This document shows positions 27,347-36,060 of a DNA stretch of 63,508 bases, piece after piece. The position numbers were made by a program, and so were the translations under genes. The stretch covers positions 1 to 63,508 of the forward strand of contig NZ_JAECZB010000021.1 in the NCBI RefSeq assembly GCF_016056295.1, given 5' to 3'. Below the pieces are notes generated by a model. That model saw only the letters and a list, made by a program, of their open reading frames with translations. It did not search any database and had not been told where the DNA came from. Position 1 is the stretch's first letter. Every line of letters begins with the position of its first letter. Source of the stretch: Atlanticothrix silvestris CENA357. GTDB lineage: Bacteria; Cyanobacteriota; Cyanobacteriia; Cyanobacteriales; Nostocaceae.

Positions 27347-27553
27347 ATGCATCTATGGCAAAAACTACGAATTATATTTTTAGCTATAACCTTAGGCAGC
27401 GTTGTATTAGTGTTTATGAGGGTTTTACAAACTAAGACTATAAACAAGCCCGAATCAGAAGAAACTAGACGCTTTGAAAATAGCGTTTGCATAGTTTCCC
27501 CTAAAATGAGAAACTATGATGGATGTTGTTTCTTAGTATCAAAGAGATTGTAA
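27347..27553 (+). pseudogene. Truncated cyanoexosortase A system-associated protein
   Basis: It begins 5 bases after crtA. The first ~45 residues (MHLWQKLRIIFLAITLGSVV, then a short linker) match the signal-anchor region of the protein usually encoded directly after cyanoexosortase A, normally around 200 residues. After about residue 46 the frame runs into unrelated intergenic-type repeat sequence and stops at residue 68. No continuation is visible in the other frames up to the repeat element at 27800. This looks like a 3' deletion, so the exosortase system may be impaired. The identity of the N terminus rests on position plus resemblance. Confidence 0.6.
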
Positions 27554-27799
27554 AAGTAAACACTATACGGAAACATCCTGTTTTGACGAATCATCCTGCG
27601 CTAAGGCGCACGCTACACGAACCATCTAACCCGCCTGTGCGGGTTTAGTTTGTATAGCCACGATTTTTAATCGCCAGGGATTTCTTACAAACTTAAATGC
27701 TCCCGAATATACAGGGTTTGTATATGTAAACCTGCTTTTTCTATATCTCACAATTTTCATCTAGTTATCTAGCGTTTTTTGCCCAATTTTTAATACTCA
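27554..27799. repeat. Repeat-rich intergenic DNA between exosortase remnant and mobile element
   Basis: It contains GCGCTAAGGCGCACGCTACACG and the hairpin CCCGCCTGTGCGGG followed by TTTAGTTTG, familiar cyanobacterial dispersed repeats. No gene. Confidence 0.55.
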
Positions 27800-28428
27800 C
27801 AGGACTTACGCAAAATATCTCTCAAACTTTCATTCCTCAGTGCCCTCTGTCTTGAAAAGTTTGTTACGGAGGGAAACCAACGCCACTTGCTACAAGTCGG
27901 CGGCACTTCCTTCAAGTCGGCATAGCCGACGACACTTGCTACAACGGGGAGCCACTGCGGTCTTGGGGTTTCCCCAAGTAGAGCAAGTGGCGTGGGAACC
28001 CCCTTTCAGGTTCGGGGGTTCGCAATCGACGGGAACCGCCAAGACTGCGACCCCCTCACCACAACCTATCCATTACCCGGATCTTTCTCAACATTTGCGA
28101 CAGTATTCACTCACGCTTTCTGTAACCCTGATTCGTTCGTCTTTAATTCTCAATAAAAACCCAATTTTAGCGAGAGTATTAAAAAGTAATTTGTCAAGTA
28201 TGTCTCATGCTTCAGTGTTTAAAATGCTTACAAAACAAGCGTTTCAAGATTGTAAAGAAAGATGTGACTAATGGATAGCACCACAACGCAGTGTCTTCCC
28301 AACGGAGTGCCTGGGAAACCCGCCCGAAGCAGTGGCTCCTCCTGACAATTTTTCGCTGTGCCTCTGCGGTAGCCTGCGGCAAACCACTAGCGTGTCTACG
28401 TTATTCCGTAAATAGTGCGTAAGTCCTA
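27800..28428. mobile_element. Non-autonomous element with AGGACTTACGCA inverted ends and ACTCA duplication
   Basis: AGGACTTACGCA (27801-27812) and TGCGTAAGTCCT (28416-28427) are perfect 12-bp terminal inverted repeats. The flanks ACTCA (27795-27799) and ACTCA (28429-28433) are identical, as expected for a 5-bp target-site duplication. The interior (629 bp total) is built from G+C-rich cyanobacterial repeats; a 143-codon open frame inside consists of that repeat material and has no recognisable domain, so I do not call it a gene. The same end sequence occurs on many cyanobacterial IS elements. It sits 38 bases before hpsJ. Confidence 0.85.
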
Positions 28429-28466
28429 ACTCAATCAATCCAAATTTTTTATATTTTTCTAAGAAC

Positions 28467-29189
28467 ATGACAAAATCAAGTAGTGATAAATTTATCCCCC
28501 TAATACAAGAGCTACAGGAGTTTACCTTCAGCCAAGTAAGCTCAATGGCTCTTTTGCGAATTTTGGGTTATGGTCTGTTGCTACTAGCTTTATTTGACAT
28601 CATAGAGATGTTAATTCCCTTAAGACTGATGAATCCGTCTTGGGAATTTCAAACTTTCGGCGCATTAGTTGAACGAGTACCTGTACCTTTGATTGGGTTA
28701 ACATTAATTTTTTATGGCGAGCTACACGCACGAGCAAGATGGGAATTTCTGACGTTAAAATTCTTTTCTTGGCTTAGTTTATTGCTGGCTGCATTATTTT
28801 TATTCATGATTCCTTTAGGAATTGTGAATACTGTCAGGCTCAACAGGCAAAGTTATACTCAAATCAATACTGCATCCCTGCAACAAATGTCTCAGGCTGA
28901 ACAGGTAGAAAAGCGATTAAAGCAAGCTACACCCCAACAAATAGATAATTTTTTAAAAAGCCAAGGACGCTCAACAAATGCTAAAAATCCTCAAGAATTG
29001 AAAAACCAAGTTTTGTCAGAAGTTTCTAAAGCTAAGGAACAAATAAAAAATCAAGCACAAGCCAATCAATCGACTCAGCGGCTGAATTTATTCAAAAATT
29101 CTGTGAAATGGAATCTCGGAGCTTTGATTTCTGCGACTTTGTTTTTTACAATTTGGAAATTAACCCAATGGGCAAGAATAGGTAGATAG
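28467..29189 (+). CDS. hpsJ: HpsJ-like protein, cyanoexosortase A-associated
   Basis: A 240-residue membrane protein: spans near residues 27-48 (LLRILGYGLLLLALFDIIEM), 69-85 (VPVPLIGLTLIFYGELHARA) and 95-118, then a helical cytosolic or periplasmic region of ~90 residues rich in Gln and Lys, then a last span (ALISATLFFTIWKLTQWA). This matches the HpsJ family found beside cyanoexosortases and linked to hormogonium polysaccharide. It belongs with crtA upstream, but a truncated gene and a 629-bp inserted element now separate them, so it may no longer be co-transcribed. Confidence 0.88.
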   Translation: MTKSSSDKFIPLIQELQEFTFSQVSSMALLRILGYGLLLLALFDIIEMLIPLRLMNPSWEFQTFGALVERVPVPLIGLTLIFYGELHARARWEFLTLKFFSWLSLLLAALFLFMIPLGIVNTVRLNRQSYTQINTASLQQMSQAEQVEKRLKQATPQQIDNFLKSQGRSTNAKNPQELKNQVLSEVSKAKEQIKNQAQANQSTQRLNLFKNSVKWNLGALISATLFFTIWKLTQWARIGR

Positions 29190-29217
29190 AAAACTTAACT
29201 TGAAATAGACAATTGAA

Positions 29218-29254
29218 AAAGGGCAATCTTTAGCGTTGATTGCCCTTTATTTAC
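29218..29254 (+). terminator. Terminator of hpsJ
   Basis: AAAGGGCAATC (29218-29228) pairs over 11 bp with GATTGCCCTTT (29238-29248) and is followed by ATTTA. Confidence 0.8.
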
Positions 29255-29288
29255 AGCGTTTTTCGCTTGGGTGTAGACACCTATTTAA

Positions 29289-29527
29289 GAGGATGTTTGA
29301 AAAGTTTTAGACGAATATAATTCGCTACTACACAAACAAATTCCGCCTGCGCGGACTAACATAAAATCAAGGTTTTCAACCCAGGTCGGTGGCCTTCTCG
29401 GAGGGAAGCCACTGCGCTCTTGCGGTTCCCCGACTTGTTCGCGCAGCGTCTCCCCTTGGTAGAAGCAAGTGGCGCGCGACTTTCAGTCGCCTGGGCTGGT
29501 ATTAAATTAGACTTTTCAAACACGCTC
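29289..29527. mobile_element. MITE-like element with TGTTTGAAAAGT inverted ends and TAA duplication
   Basis: The left end GAGGATGTTTGAAAAGT and the complement of the right end GAGCGTGTTTGAAAAGT match at 15 of 17 positions. TAA flanks both sides (29286-29288 and 29528-29530), a 3-bp duplication as made by IS5-type transposases. The 239-bp interior has G+C-rich dispersed repeats and no gene. Confidence 0.8.
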
Positions 29528-29530
29528 TAA

Positions 29531-29589
29531 GAAGAAAGGGACTAGAGGCAAGAGTAATGTACCTCATCCACATGAAATTTGCTGTATTT
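29531..29589 (-). repeat. Dispersed repeat, copy 2 (inverted)
   Basis: Reverse complement of 18035-18100: AAATACAGCAAATTTCAT then TGGATGAGGTACATTA. It abuts the MITE's right target duplication. Confidence 0.75.
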
Positions 29590-29615
29590 GGTTTATATTA
29601 GATGACTACAACCTA

Positions 29616-30323
29616 TTAAACCTTTGCTAGTTCTGGCGAGGGACGCTTGCTGTTGCGAATGGCCGTAATTGCTTCAGCATAATCTTTAGCGTTAAATACA
29701 GCTGAACCTGCCACAATTGCGTTAGCTCCTGCTTCCAATACCTGCCAAGTGTTGTTTGCTTTCAGTCCCCCATCGACTTCAATCCAAGGGTCAAGGCCGC
29801 GTTCGTCGCACATTTGACGCAACTTGCGAATTTTGGGCACTACAGTGGGAATAAAGCTTTGACCGCCAAAACCAGGGTTGACGCTCATAATCAGTATTAA
29901 ATCACAAAGCTCTAGAACATATTCAATAAGTTCTAGAGGACTACCGGGGTTAAGTACAACTCCCGCTTTCTTACCAAGCTCTTTAATTTGCCCTAGGGTG
30001 CGGTGCAGGTGTGGCGAAGCGTTGTGTTCGCAGTGTACAGAAATAATATCAGCACCAGCCTTAGCGAAGCCTTCTACATACTTTTCTGGCTCCACAATCA
30101 TTAAGTGGACATCCAGTGGCTTTGTCGTAATCGGACGAATTGCCTCCACAACCAGAGGGCCTATCGTAATATTAGGTACAAAACGACCGTCCATTACATC
30201 AACATGAATCCAATCTGCTCCCGCTGCATCTACGGCGCGAATATCGTCGCCCAGACGACTAAAATCGGCTGATAGGATAGATGGAGCAATCACAATGGGC
30301 TTTTTAGATAGGTTTTGGGTCAT
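29616..30323 (-). CDS. rpe: Ribulose-phosphate 3-epimerase
   Basis: The enzyme interconverts ribulose 5-phosphate and xylulose 5-phosphate in the Calvin cycle and pentose phosphate pathway. Motifs: [16 protein letters not shown], the metal/catalytic block [46 protein letters not shown], and [10 protein letters not shown] with the catalytic Asp. ATG 30323 (MTQNLSKK) gives the usual 235 residues; the frame stays open for 15 more codons. Monocistronic and complete. Confidence 0.96.
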   Translation of the reverse strand: MTQNLSKKPIVIAPSILSADFSRLGDDIRAVDAAGADWIHVDVMDGRFVPNITIGPLVVEAIRPITTKPLDVHLMIVEPEKYVEGFAKAGADIISVHCEHNASPHLHRTLGQIKELGKKAGVVLNPGSPLELIEYVLELCDLILIMSVNPGFGGQSFIPTVVPKIRKLRQMCDERGLDPWIEVDGGLKANNTWQVLEAGANAIVAGSAVFNAKDYAEAITAIRNSKRPSPELAKV

Positions 30324-30467
30324 GGCTAGTGGGTTTTTAAGCGTCCTCGTCTGTGAGCATTGTAACAAAACATTGAGCGATCGCTCATAACTTTGATCCC
30401 GTGATTTTTGAGAGAGGTAATAGATTAAGGAGATGAGGGAGAATAATAATTTCTAACTACTAATCAA

Positions 30468-32063
30468 ATGACTAAAAAACTAAGCTGGATAATTTGGGGA
30501 TTGAGTGCTTCTTGTTTGAGTGCGCCAGTACTGGCTTCAGCTTTACAAACTTTCTTAGGAAATAACGGTATTGATGCTTTAAAACTACACCAACCTCCTT
30601 ACAATTTAACTGGTCGTAAGATTGCTATTGGTCAAGTAGAAATTGGTCGTCCGGGAATGTTCGGTTGGGATAAAGCTGTGTCTAAAAATCGTGCTATATC
30701 CTTAGCCGCTGTGTTTTTACGTAATGGGCCAGCTAAATCTGATAGTGGTGTTGACTCTCACGCTTACAATGTCGCTGGTGTCATGGTCAGCCAAGACAAA
30801 GCTGTACCTGGAGTTGCTCCTGGAGCGCGACTTTATTCATCTGCTGTGGGTTCTACAAAAAATATGGGTCAACCAGAAGAGTGTATATCAGCACAGCACA
30901 TAGCGTTACAAAATAGCGGTGATGTTCGAGCGATTAACTTTAGCTTTGGTGAATCTCTTAACCGTGACCCTCGACCAGAAGCTATTTTAGATGGTAAAGC
31001 TTTACTAACATTATGTGTTGACTGGTCTAGTCGTTTTCATGATGTCGTGTATGCGATCGCTGGCAACCAGGGTAAAGGAGGTATTCCTATTCCTACAGAT
31101 AATTTTAACGGCATAAACGTGGCTTTTTCATCTCGCCGAGGAGGGATTTTTAATAAAGTTGACGTTTCTAATCTGGCGGGTGCTAATCAAGGAGTCAGTG
31201 GCCGATTAGCTGGTAAGGAGTTTAATCTTGGTGGGCGACGTGCCATTAGTTTAGTAGCACCTGGCAATAACATTCCCTTACTCAATCCAGATGGCAAATT
31301 AAATAAAGTCACAGGTACAAGTTTTGCAGCACCCCAAGTTACCGCAACTGTTGCCTTATTACAAGAATTTGGCGACCGACAAATGCGGACAAAAAAACCT
31401 AATTGGAGTATCGATGGTCGCCGTCATCAAGTCATGAAAGCTGTATTACTGAATTCAGCAGAAAAAATTCAAGATAGCCGCGATGGTTTACGTCTGGGAA
31501 TGATGCGGACACTAATTGATAAACAAAACCAAGACTGGTTAGCTTCTGATGCTTACAAAGATCCTACAATTCCGTTAGATTCCCAAATGGGAACAGGTCA
31601 TTTAAACGCATTTCGTGCTTATCAGCAATTTAGTTCTGGTCAATGGCAGCCATCAGTTTTTGTACCTGCTATTGGTTGGGATTATCGCACAGTGAATGCC
31701 GGAGCATCGGCGGAATATTTATTAGCCAAACCGTTAAAACAAGGAAGTTTTGTCGCTGTTACCTTGAGTTGGGATAGGTTAGTTGAGTTAAACGATAAAA
31801 ATAAAAACCAACAATTTGATCTCGGCGAAAATTTTAGCGATCGCGGTTTAAATAATCTCGATCTCTATTTAGTAAAAACTGATGCTAAAAATACCGATGG
31901 TGGTACTGTTTGTGCTTCCATCAGTCCAATTGATAGTGTGGAACATATTTTTTGCCCCGTTCCTGCTACTGGCAATTACAAAATTCGTGTTCAGTTTCGC
32001 CAACAAGTCAACGAAGCAACTCAACCCTATGGTTTAGCTTGGTGGAGTGTTCCTGTTAATTAA
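30468..32063 (+). CDS. Secreted subtilisin-like serine protease (S8), Asp position replaced by Glu
   Basis: A 531-residue protein with a signal peptide (residues ~1-24, SCLSAPVLASA). The S8 fold shows Glu58 in IAIGQVEIGRPG where subtilases normally have the catalytic Asp, His98 in VDSHAYNVAGVM, the oxyanion region AIAGNQGKGG, and Ser285 in TGTSFAAPQVTA. The His motif is HAY rather than HGT. A C-terminal beta domain (residues ~395-531) resembles the P/jelly-roll domains of secreted subtilases. Residues around DKNKNQQFDLGENF look like a calcium site. Catalysis with Glu is uncertain. It is followed by a terminator and then a serpin gene. Confidence 0.9.
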   Translation: MTKKLSWIIWGLSASCLSAPVLASALQTFLGNNGIDALKLHQPPYNLTGRKIAIGQVEIGRPGMFGWDKAVSKNRAISLAAVFLRNGPAKSDSGVDSHAYNVAGVMVSQDKAVPGVAPGARLYSSAVGSTKNMGQPEECISAQHIALQNSGDVRAINFSFGESLNRDPRPEAILDGKALLTLCVDWSSRFHDVVYAIAGNQGKGGIPIPTDNFNGINVAFSSRRGGIFNKVDVSNLAGANQGVSGRLAGKEFNLGGRRAISLVAPGNNIPLLNPDGKLNKVTGTSFAAPQVTATVALLQEFGDRQMRTKKPNWSIDGRRHQVMKAVLLNSAEKIQDSRDGLRLGMMRTLIDKQNQDWLASDAYKDPTIPLDSQMGTGHLNAFRAYQQFSSGQWQPSVFVPAIGWDYRTVNAGASAEYLLAKPLKQGSFVAVTLSWDRLVELNDKNKNQQFDLGENFSDRGLNNLDLYLVKTDAKNTDGGTVCASISPIDSVEHIFCPVPATGNYKIRVQFRQQVNEATQPYGLAWWSVPVN

Positions 32064-32598
32064 AGCAAAAATTTCAGATAGCAAATAAATAACATTTCTT
32101 ACTACCTGAATGCAGGGTGAAACCCCGCATTCTATTCTCGTTATTATGTGCATAGTAACGAGAAACGGTTACTAACTCTCTCAAAATTACAAACAAAGTT
32201 TACTTGAACTTTCTTACAAAAAATGTATTGCAGATTTCATTATCTAGGAATTCCCTAGCCGATAGCAAAATAAGCACAAAATGCATTAAAAAAATATTAG
32301 ATTTATTTATAACTGGAAACATAAAAAAATGGCTCATTTAAGCATTAAGTAGTTTAAAATACATTTATTAAAAATTTCAGCTATTCTTCCAAATTAAATC
32401 ACTTACCAATTAAGTCTTAATGAGCCAAAATTAGCAACCTATATTAAGTTCCATTGAATTACCTCCAACTGCTGACTGTTACCAAAACTGTAACCATCGA
32501 ATATTTTGGCTGTTGTCAAGGCAATATTTAACAATTGACACATCATTAGCGTCAAATTTTACAAATAGCTAAAAACGTTTTGTAAGCGAGGTGGCAGA
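32064..32598. other. Intergenic region before the serpin gene
   Basis: Apart from the terminator at 32108-32132, these 535 bases are A+T-rich and hold nothing recognisable. Confidence 0.5.
32108..32138 (+). terminator. Terminator-like hairpin of the S8 protease gene
   Basis: GAATGCAGGG pairs with CCCCGCATTC (one mismatch) around TGAAA; TATTCT follows. Confidence 0.7.
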
Positions 32599-32814
32599 AT
32601 GAATCGGCAAAAGTTGAGTGGTGTCAGAGAAAACTTTTTGCAAAGACGTTATGGTGTGAGTCTGGGAAGACGTTACGTTTTGACCGCAGCTAGTGTTGTT
32701 CTATTAGGCGTATTAGGATGTTCTCAGGTCAATAATAGTACGAGTATGAATGCGCTGGTGAAATCTGAACTACCTCAGTCGGAGTCTCCGTTGCAAAAAA
32801 AAAATGACTCCTGA
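32599..32814 (+). CDS. N-terminal lipoprotein signal part of the serpin gene (frameshifted)
   Basis: This 71-codon frame carries a twin-arginine-like stretch LGRRYVLTAASVV and the lipobox LGVLGCSQ with the lipidated Cys at residue 41, followed by a Ser-rich linker. It ends at a run of ten A residues (32795-32804) and overlaps the serpin frame by 11 bases. Loss of a single A would join the two into one lipoprotein serpin of roughly 440 residues. I therefore read this as the front half of that gene rather than a separate protein. Cause could be sequence error, real mutation, phase variation or slippage. Confidence 0.7.
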   Translation: MNRQKLSGVRENFLQRRYGVSLGRRYVLTAASVVLLGVLGCSQVNNSTSMNALVKSELPQSESPLQKKNDS

Positions 32815-33931
32815 TACAAGGCTTGTTAACGCTAATAATCAATTTAGCTTCAAGCTGTTTTCAGAAATCCTCAAAAATGACAGTGGTCAAAATAACATTT
32901 TTGTTTCACCTTCTAGTGTAACGATCGCCCTTGCCATAGCCTACAACGGTTCTAATGGCTCTACTCAACAGGCAATGGCTAAAACCCTGCAACTACAGGG
33001 TATGAATCTCCAAGAAATCAACTCTGCTTATGCGGCATTACAAAAGCTATTAGAAAATCCTGACGAAAAAGTGCAACTGACTATTGCTAACTCGCTGTGG
33101 GTAAACAAAAATGCTAGCTTACAGCCGGCCTTCCTCAACAGAACTCAGGATTTCTACAAAGCTAAGGTGACAAATTTAGACTTTCAAGATGCTACAGCTC
33201 CCAACACCATCAATAACTGGGTTAATGAGAGTACACAAGGCAAAATCAACAAAATAGTTGAAACGATTCCAAGCAACCAAGTGCTATTTTTGATTAACGC
33301 CATATATTTCAAAGGGAAATGGAGCAACGAATTTGATCGCAATCAAACTGCTGAATATCCCTTCTATTCCATATCTGGTCAGCAGAAGCAACACCCAATG
33401 ATGTCGCAAAAGGGTGACTACAAATACTACGAAAACGAGCAATTCCAGGCGATTAGTTTACCTTACGGTGAAGATGGCAAAATTAGCTTCTATATCTTTT
33501 TGCCTCAACAAAAGTCGAATCTCAAAGCCTTCTACCAAAACTTAAATCTTGAGAACTGGGAAAAATGGATAGCTCAATTTAAGAAGCAGGAAGGCTTTAT
33601 TCGTTTACCCCGTTTTAAAACCGACTACAACGTTACACTCAATGACGCGCTAAAAGCTTTGGGTATGGAGGAGGCTTTTACCAACAAAGCCAACTTTACC
33701 GGCATAGGTCAAGATTTAAGCCTTAGCCAGGTGCAGCACAAAACTTTTGTTGAGGTGAATGAAGAAGGTACCGAAGCAGCAGCAGCTACCTCAGTAGGAG
33801 TAGTGATGACATCTCTAAGACAAAAACCAGAACCATTCCGGATGATTGTTGACCGTCCTTTCTTCTGCGCGATTCGGGATAATCAGACAGGGAGCGTTTT
33901 GTTTATGGGTGGAATAGTAAAGCCGAAGTAA
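32804..33931 (+). CDS. Serpin (serine protease inhibitor)
   Basis: The 375-residue body is a complete serpin. Clear motifs include FVSPSSVTIALAIAYNGSNG, the IANSLWVN strand, NNWVNESTQGKINKIVE, LINAIYFKGKWSNEFD, and the C-terminal DRPFFCAIRDNQTGSVLFMG. The reactive-centre hinge EEGTEAAAATS is of the inhibitory type (small residues P15-P9). Counting from it places P1-P1' at Thr-Ser in VVMTSLRQ, though the exact scissile bond is uncertain; the site suggests an elastase- or subtilisin-like target. Its own ATG lies in the A10 tract; more likely it is the second part of a lipoprotein (see upstream frame). It follows a secreted subtilase, a possible target or coincidence. Confidence 0.93.
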   Translation: MTPDTRLVNANNQFSFKLFSEILKNDSGQNNIFVSPSSVTIALAIAYNGSNGSTQQAMAKTLQLQGMNLQEINSAYAALQKLLENPDEKVQLTIANSLWVNKNASLQPAFLNRTQDFYKAKVTNLDFQDATAPNTINNWVNESTQGKINKIVETIPSNQVLFLINAIYFKGKWSNEFDRNQTAEYPFYSISGQQKQHPMMSQKGDYKYYENEQFQAISLPYGEDGKISFYIFLPQQKSNLKAFYQNLNLENWEKWIAQFKKQEGFIRLPRFKTDYNVTLNDALKALGMEEAFTNKANFTGIGQDLSLSQVQHKTFVEVNEEGTEAAAATSVGVVMTSLRQKPEPFRMIVDRPFFCAIRDNQTGSVLFMGGIVKPK

Positions 33932-33936
33932 GGTGT

Positions 33937-33967
33937 TATACCAATTCGTAATTCGTAATTCGTAATT
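33937..33967. repeat. Heptanucleotide tandem repeat AATTCGT
   Basis: At least three AATTCGT units follow TATACCA, a classical short tandem repeat of heterocystous cyanobacteria. Confidence 0.75.
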
Positions 33968-34000
33968 ATGAAAGATTAACCTTATGAATTTGATCCTTGC

Positions 34001-35179
34001 TTAAGGTAATGTTGGTTCTGAAACACTTATGTTATTTTTAGCTTCAGCTTTGGGAGATTCTTCTGATTTTATGGGTGTAGCTATCTCTTCGGTGGCGATG
34101 TTTTCGTCTGCTTCGCTACTTAACCTCTGAGGACGTAGAGCAGTTAAGGCAGTCTTAATAATTACAGCTGTTGGTACAGCCACAATTACCCCTAAAAGCC
34201 CTCCAACTCTCGCTCCAGTCAAAACAGAAATCAAGATCCAAACTGGATTTAAGCCAGTAAAACTACCTAAAATACGTGGAGCAATGATGTTCTCTAAAAT
34301 TTGCTGTACAATAACTGCCGCTAACAATACTCTGGTTCCCATCCAAAAATCTTGCAGTGCCACTAACAAAGTAGTGAGAGCGATACCCACAGAACCACCA
34401 AAGGGAACCAGGGCCATAATGCCAATAGTTAAGCCAAATAACAAACCAAATGGCACTTTCAACCATAAGAAGGTAGGAATGAGCGCTGATGCCATACAAG
34501 TAGACAAAATCAGCTGAGTAATGAAAAAGTTTTGAAAACTTAGACGTACTGTTTGAGAGAAAGGCGCGCGAAATCTAGTAGGGAGCCATTCTACTATACT
34601 TTGCCAAAGTTCACCTCCATGCTGCAAAAGGTAAAAAGTCAAAACCATTGTCAAGAGAAAATCTAACAAGCTTGTGAATGTGACAACAGCCAGATTTAAA
34701 ACTTGTCCAGCGATCGCTTGCAATTGTCCTTTGACGCGATCATTGATTTGCACTACCAGAGCATCAAGATTAATCGGTAAGCCAGCAATTTCTGCTTTCT
34801 CGTTTAACATCATTAACTGAGAGCGTCCAGAGTCAATCAATTCAGGTAAGCGAGCCACCAATTGTTGAGCTTGGGTAAGGGCTAAGGGAAACAGAGTCAC
34901 ACCCAGCGCCAATAAAACCGATAAAGCTAATAAAAAGACTAAAATAGCGACTTGCTCTCGTCTTGCACCCTGACGCTCCATCCAGCTAACAGGGTAATTG
35001 AGCAGAAATGCTAGAACTGAAGCTCCGACTAAAATGACTATCAGAGAGTGGAAGTAATGAAAAATTGCCGAAATAGCCCAGCCATTGAGAACTAACAGTG
35101 GAGCGAATAAAGCGATCGCCCCAATTTGAGCTATTGGTTTGAGTGTCTGCCACCAGTTGACTAGCTTGCGTGTCTGCAT
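34001..35179 (-). CDS. AI-2E family (PerM/TqsA-like) membrane transporter
   Basis: A 392-residue protein with about seven to eight membrane spans in the order expected for the AI-2E family: two N-terminal pairs (IGAIALFAPLLVLNGWAI; SLIVILVGASVLAFLLNYPV), a soluble helical segment (PLALTQAQQLVARLPELI), and the conserved C-terminal PFGGSVGIALTTLLVALQD and VWILISVLTGARVGGLLGVI. The tail is acidic and probably cytosolic. Members export autoinducer-2 or act as ion exchangers; the substrate here cannot be assigned. Monocistronic. Confidence 0.9.
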   Translation of the reverse strand: MQTRKLVNWWQTLKPIAQIGAIALFAPLLVLNGWAISAIFHYFHSLIVILVGASVLAFLLNYPVSWMERQGARREQVAILVFLLALSVLLALGVTLFPLALTQAQQLVARLPELIDSGRSQLMMLNEKAEIAGLPINLDALVVQINDRVKGQLQAIAGQVLNLAVVTFTSLLDFLLTMVLTFYLLQHGGELWQSIVEWLPTRFRAPFSQTVRLSFQNFFITQLILSTCMASALIPTFLWLKVPFGLLFGLTIGIMALVPFGGSVGIALTTLLVALQDFWMGTRVLLAAVIVQQILENIIAPRILGSFTGLNPVWILISVLTGARVGGLLGVIVAVPTAVIIKTALTALRPQRLSSEADENIATEEIATPIKSEESPKAEAKNNISVSEPTLP

Positions 35180-35329
35180 CTTTAGCCGATTGCGGAATAG
35201 AACTAAATAAAATCCTGATTTACAGCTTATTATCTCTAACTACATCACCAAATTTCATCCCTCTAGTTTAGGATTAGACTCATCCAAATGGACAATTTTG
35301 AATTAATTGGCAATTGAGGCATTAGGGAA

Positions 35330-35788
35330 ATGGAGACACGAAAACAAGGGGACAGGGAAAAAAGAGGACAAGAAGACAAACAGACACAGGGACTAGGAGA
35401 GAGTTTTTCCCATTTTGAATTTCTAATATCCAGCCAAAAACCAGCTACATCAAAAAGACAATTACTTTTGTATTTAATTCCAATAATTGGCTTTTTCCCA
35501 TCTTTGTGGACTCTCTATCGCCGTCAAAGCAGTCGGGAACAACTAGGAGTTAGTCGTCTGTCTATTACTCTGGCATTTACTTGGTTGTTGGGTTACTTTT
35601 TGTTAGCAACAGGTGCAGAAAATTCAGCATTTTTCACATTGCGTTTATTAATTCTTAATAGCTTTCTCACATCTAGTTATTTTTTAGTGAGTATTTGGCT
35701 AATGTTTTGCATCATCCAGGGTAAGTCTAATCGTTTACCGGGTTTGAGCAATTTTGCTGAGCGAATCCTGGGTAAATACTTACCTTAA
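35330..35788 (+). CDS. Small cyanobacterial membrane protein, unknown function
   Basis: 152 residues with three likely membrane spans (LLLYLIPIIGFFPSLWTLY; LSITLAFTWLLGYFLLATGA; LTSSYFLVSIWLMFCII) and a basic C terminus. The first ~25 residues (METRKQGDREKRGQ...) are encoded by purine-rich intergenic repeat DNA, so the true start may lie further in, near the first span, possibly at a non-ATG codon. Similar proteins are found next to LCP genes in related strains as far as I recall. No function known. Confidence 0.65.
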   Translation: METRKQGDREKRGQEDKQTQGLGESFSHFEFLISSQKPATSKRQLLLYLIPIIGFFPSLWTLYRRQSSREQLGVSRLSITLAFTWLLGYFLLATGAENSAFFTLRLLILNSFLTSSYFLVSIWLMFCIIQGKSNRLPGLSNFAERILGKYLP

Positions 35789-36060
35789 TTTCTAAAAACG
35801 ATGCGTAGTTAGTATTCTTACTTAAATGCTCAAAAATAACAGATTACCTATTACCAGATCTGGTCAAATCACTTTATTGTTGTCATACTGCAATACAACA
35901 TCTCCAGATTTGCCACAAAGAAGGAAAAATGCTGTTATAAGTGTTGTGGTTGACAAAATAATGAAAAACTCAGCACGATTTATTAAAAGTTAACTACTAT
36001 GAGTTAATTTGTCTGCATATTATTTAGTCTGCAAATTTACCGAATTTAATTCAGTTAAGT

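Noticed and set aside
27840-28271. 143-codon open frame on the plus strand
   Set aside because: It lies wholly inside the inverted-repeat element 27800-28428, is made of G+C-rich dispersed repeats, and shows no domain or ribosome site.
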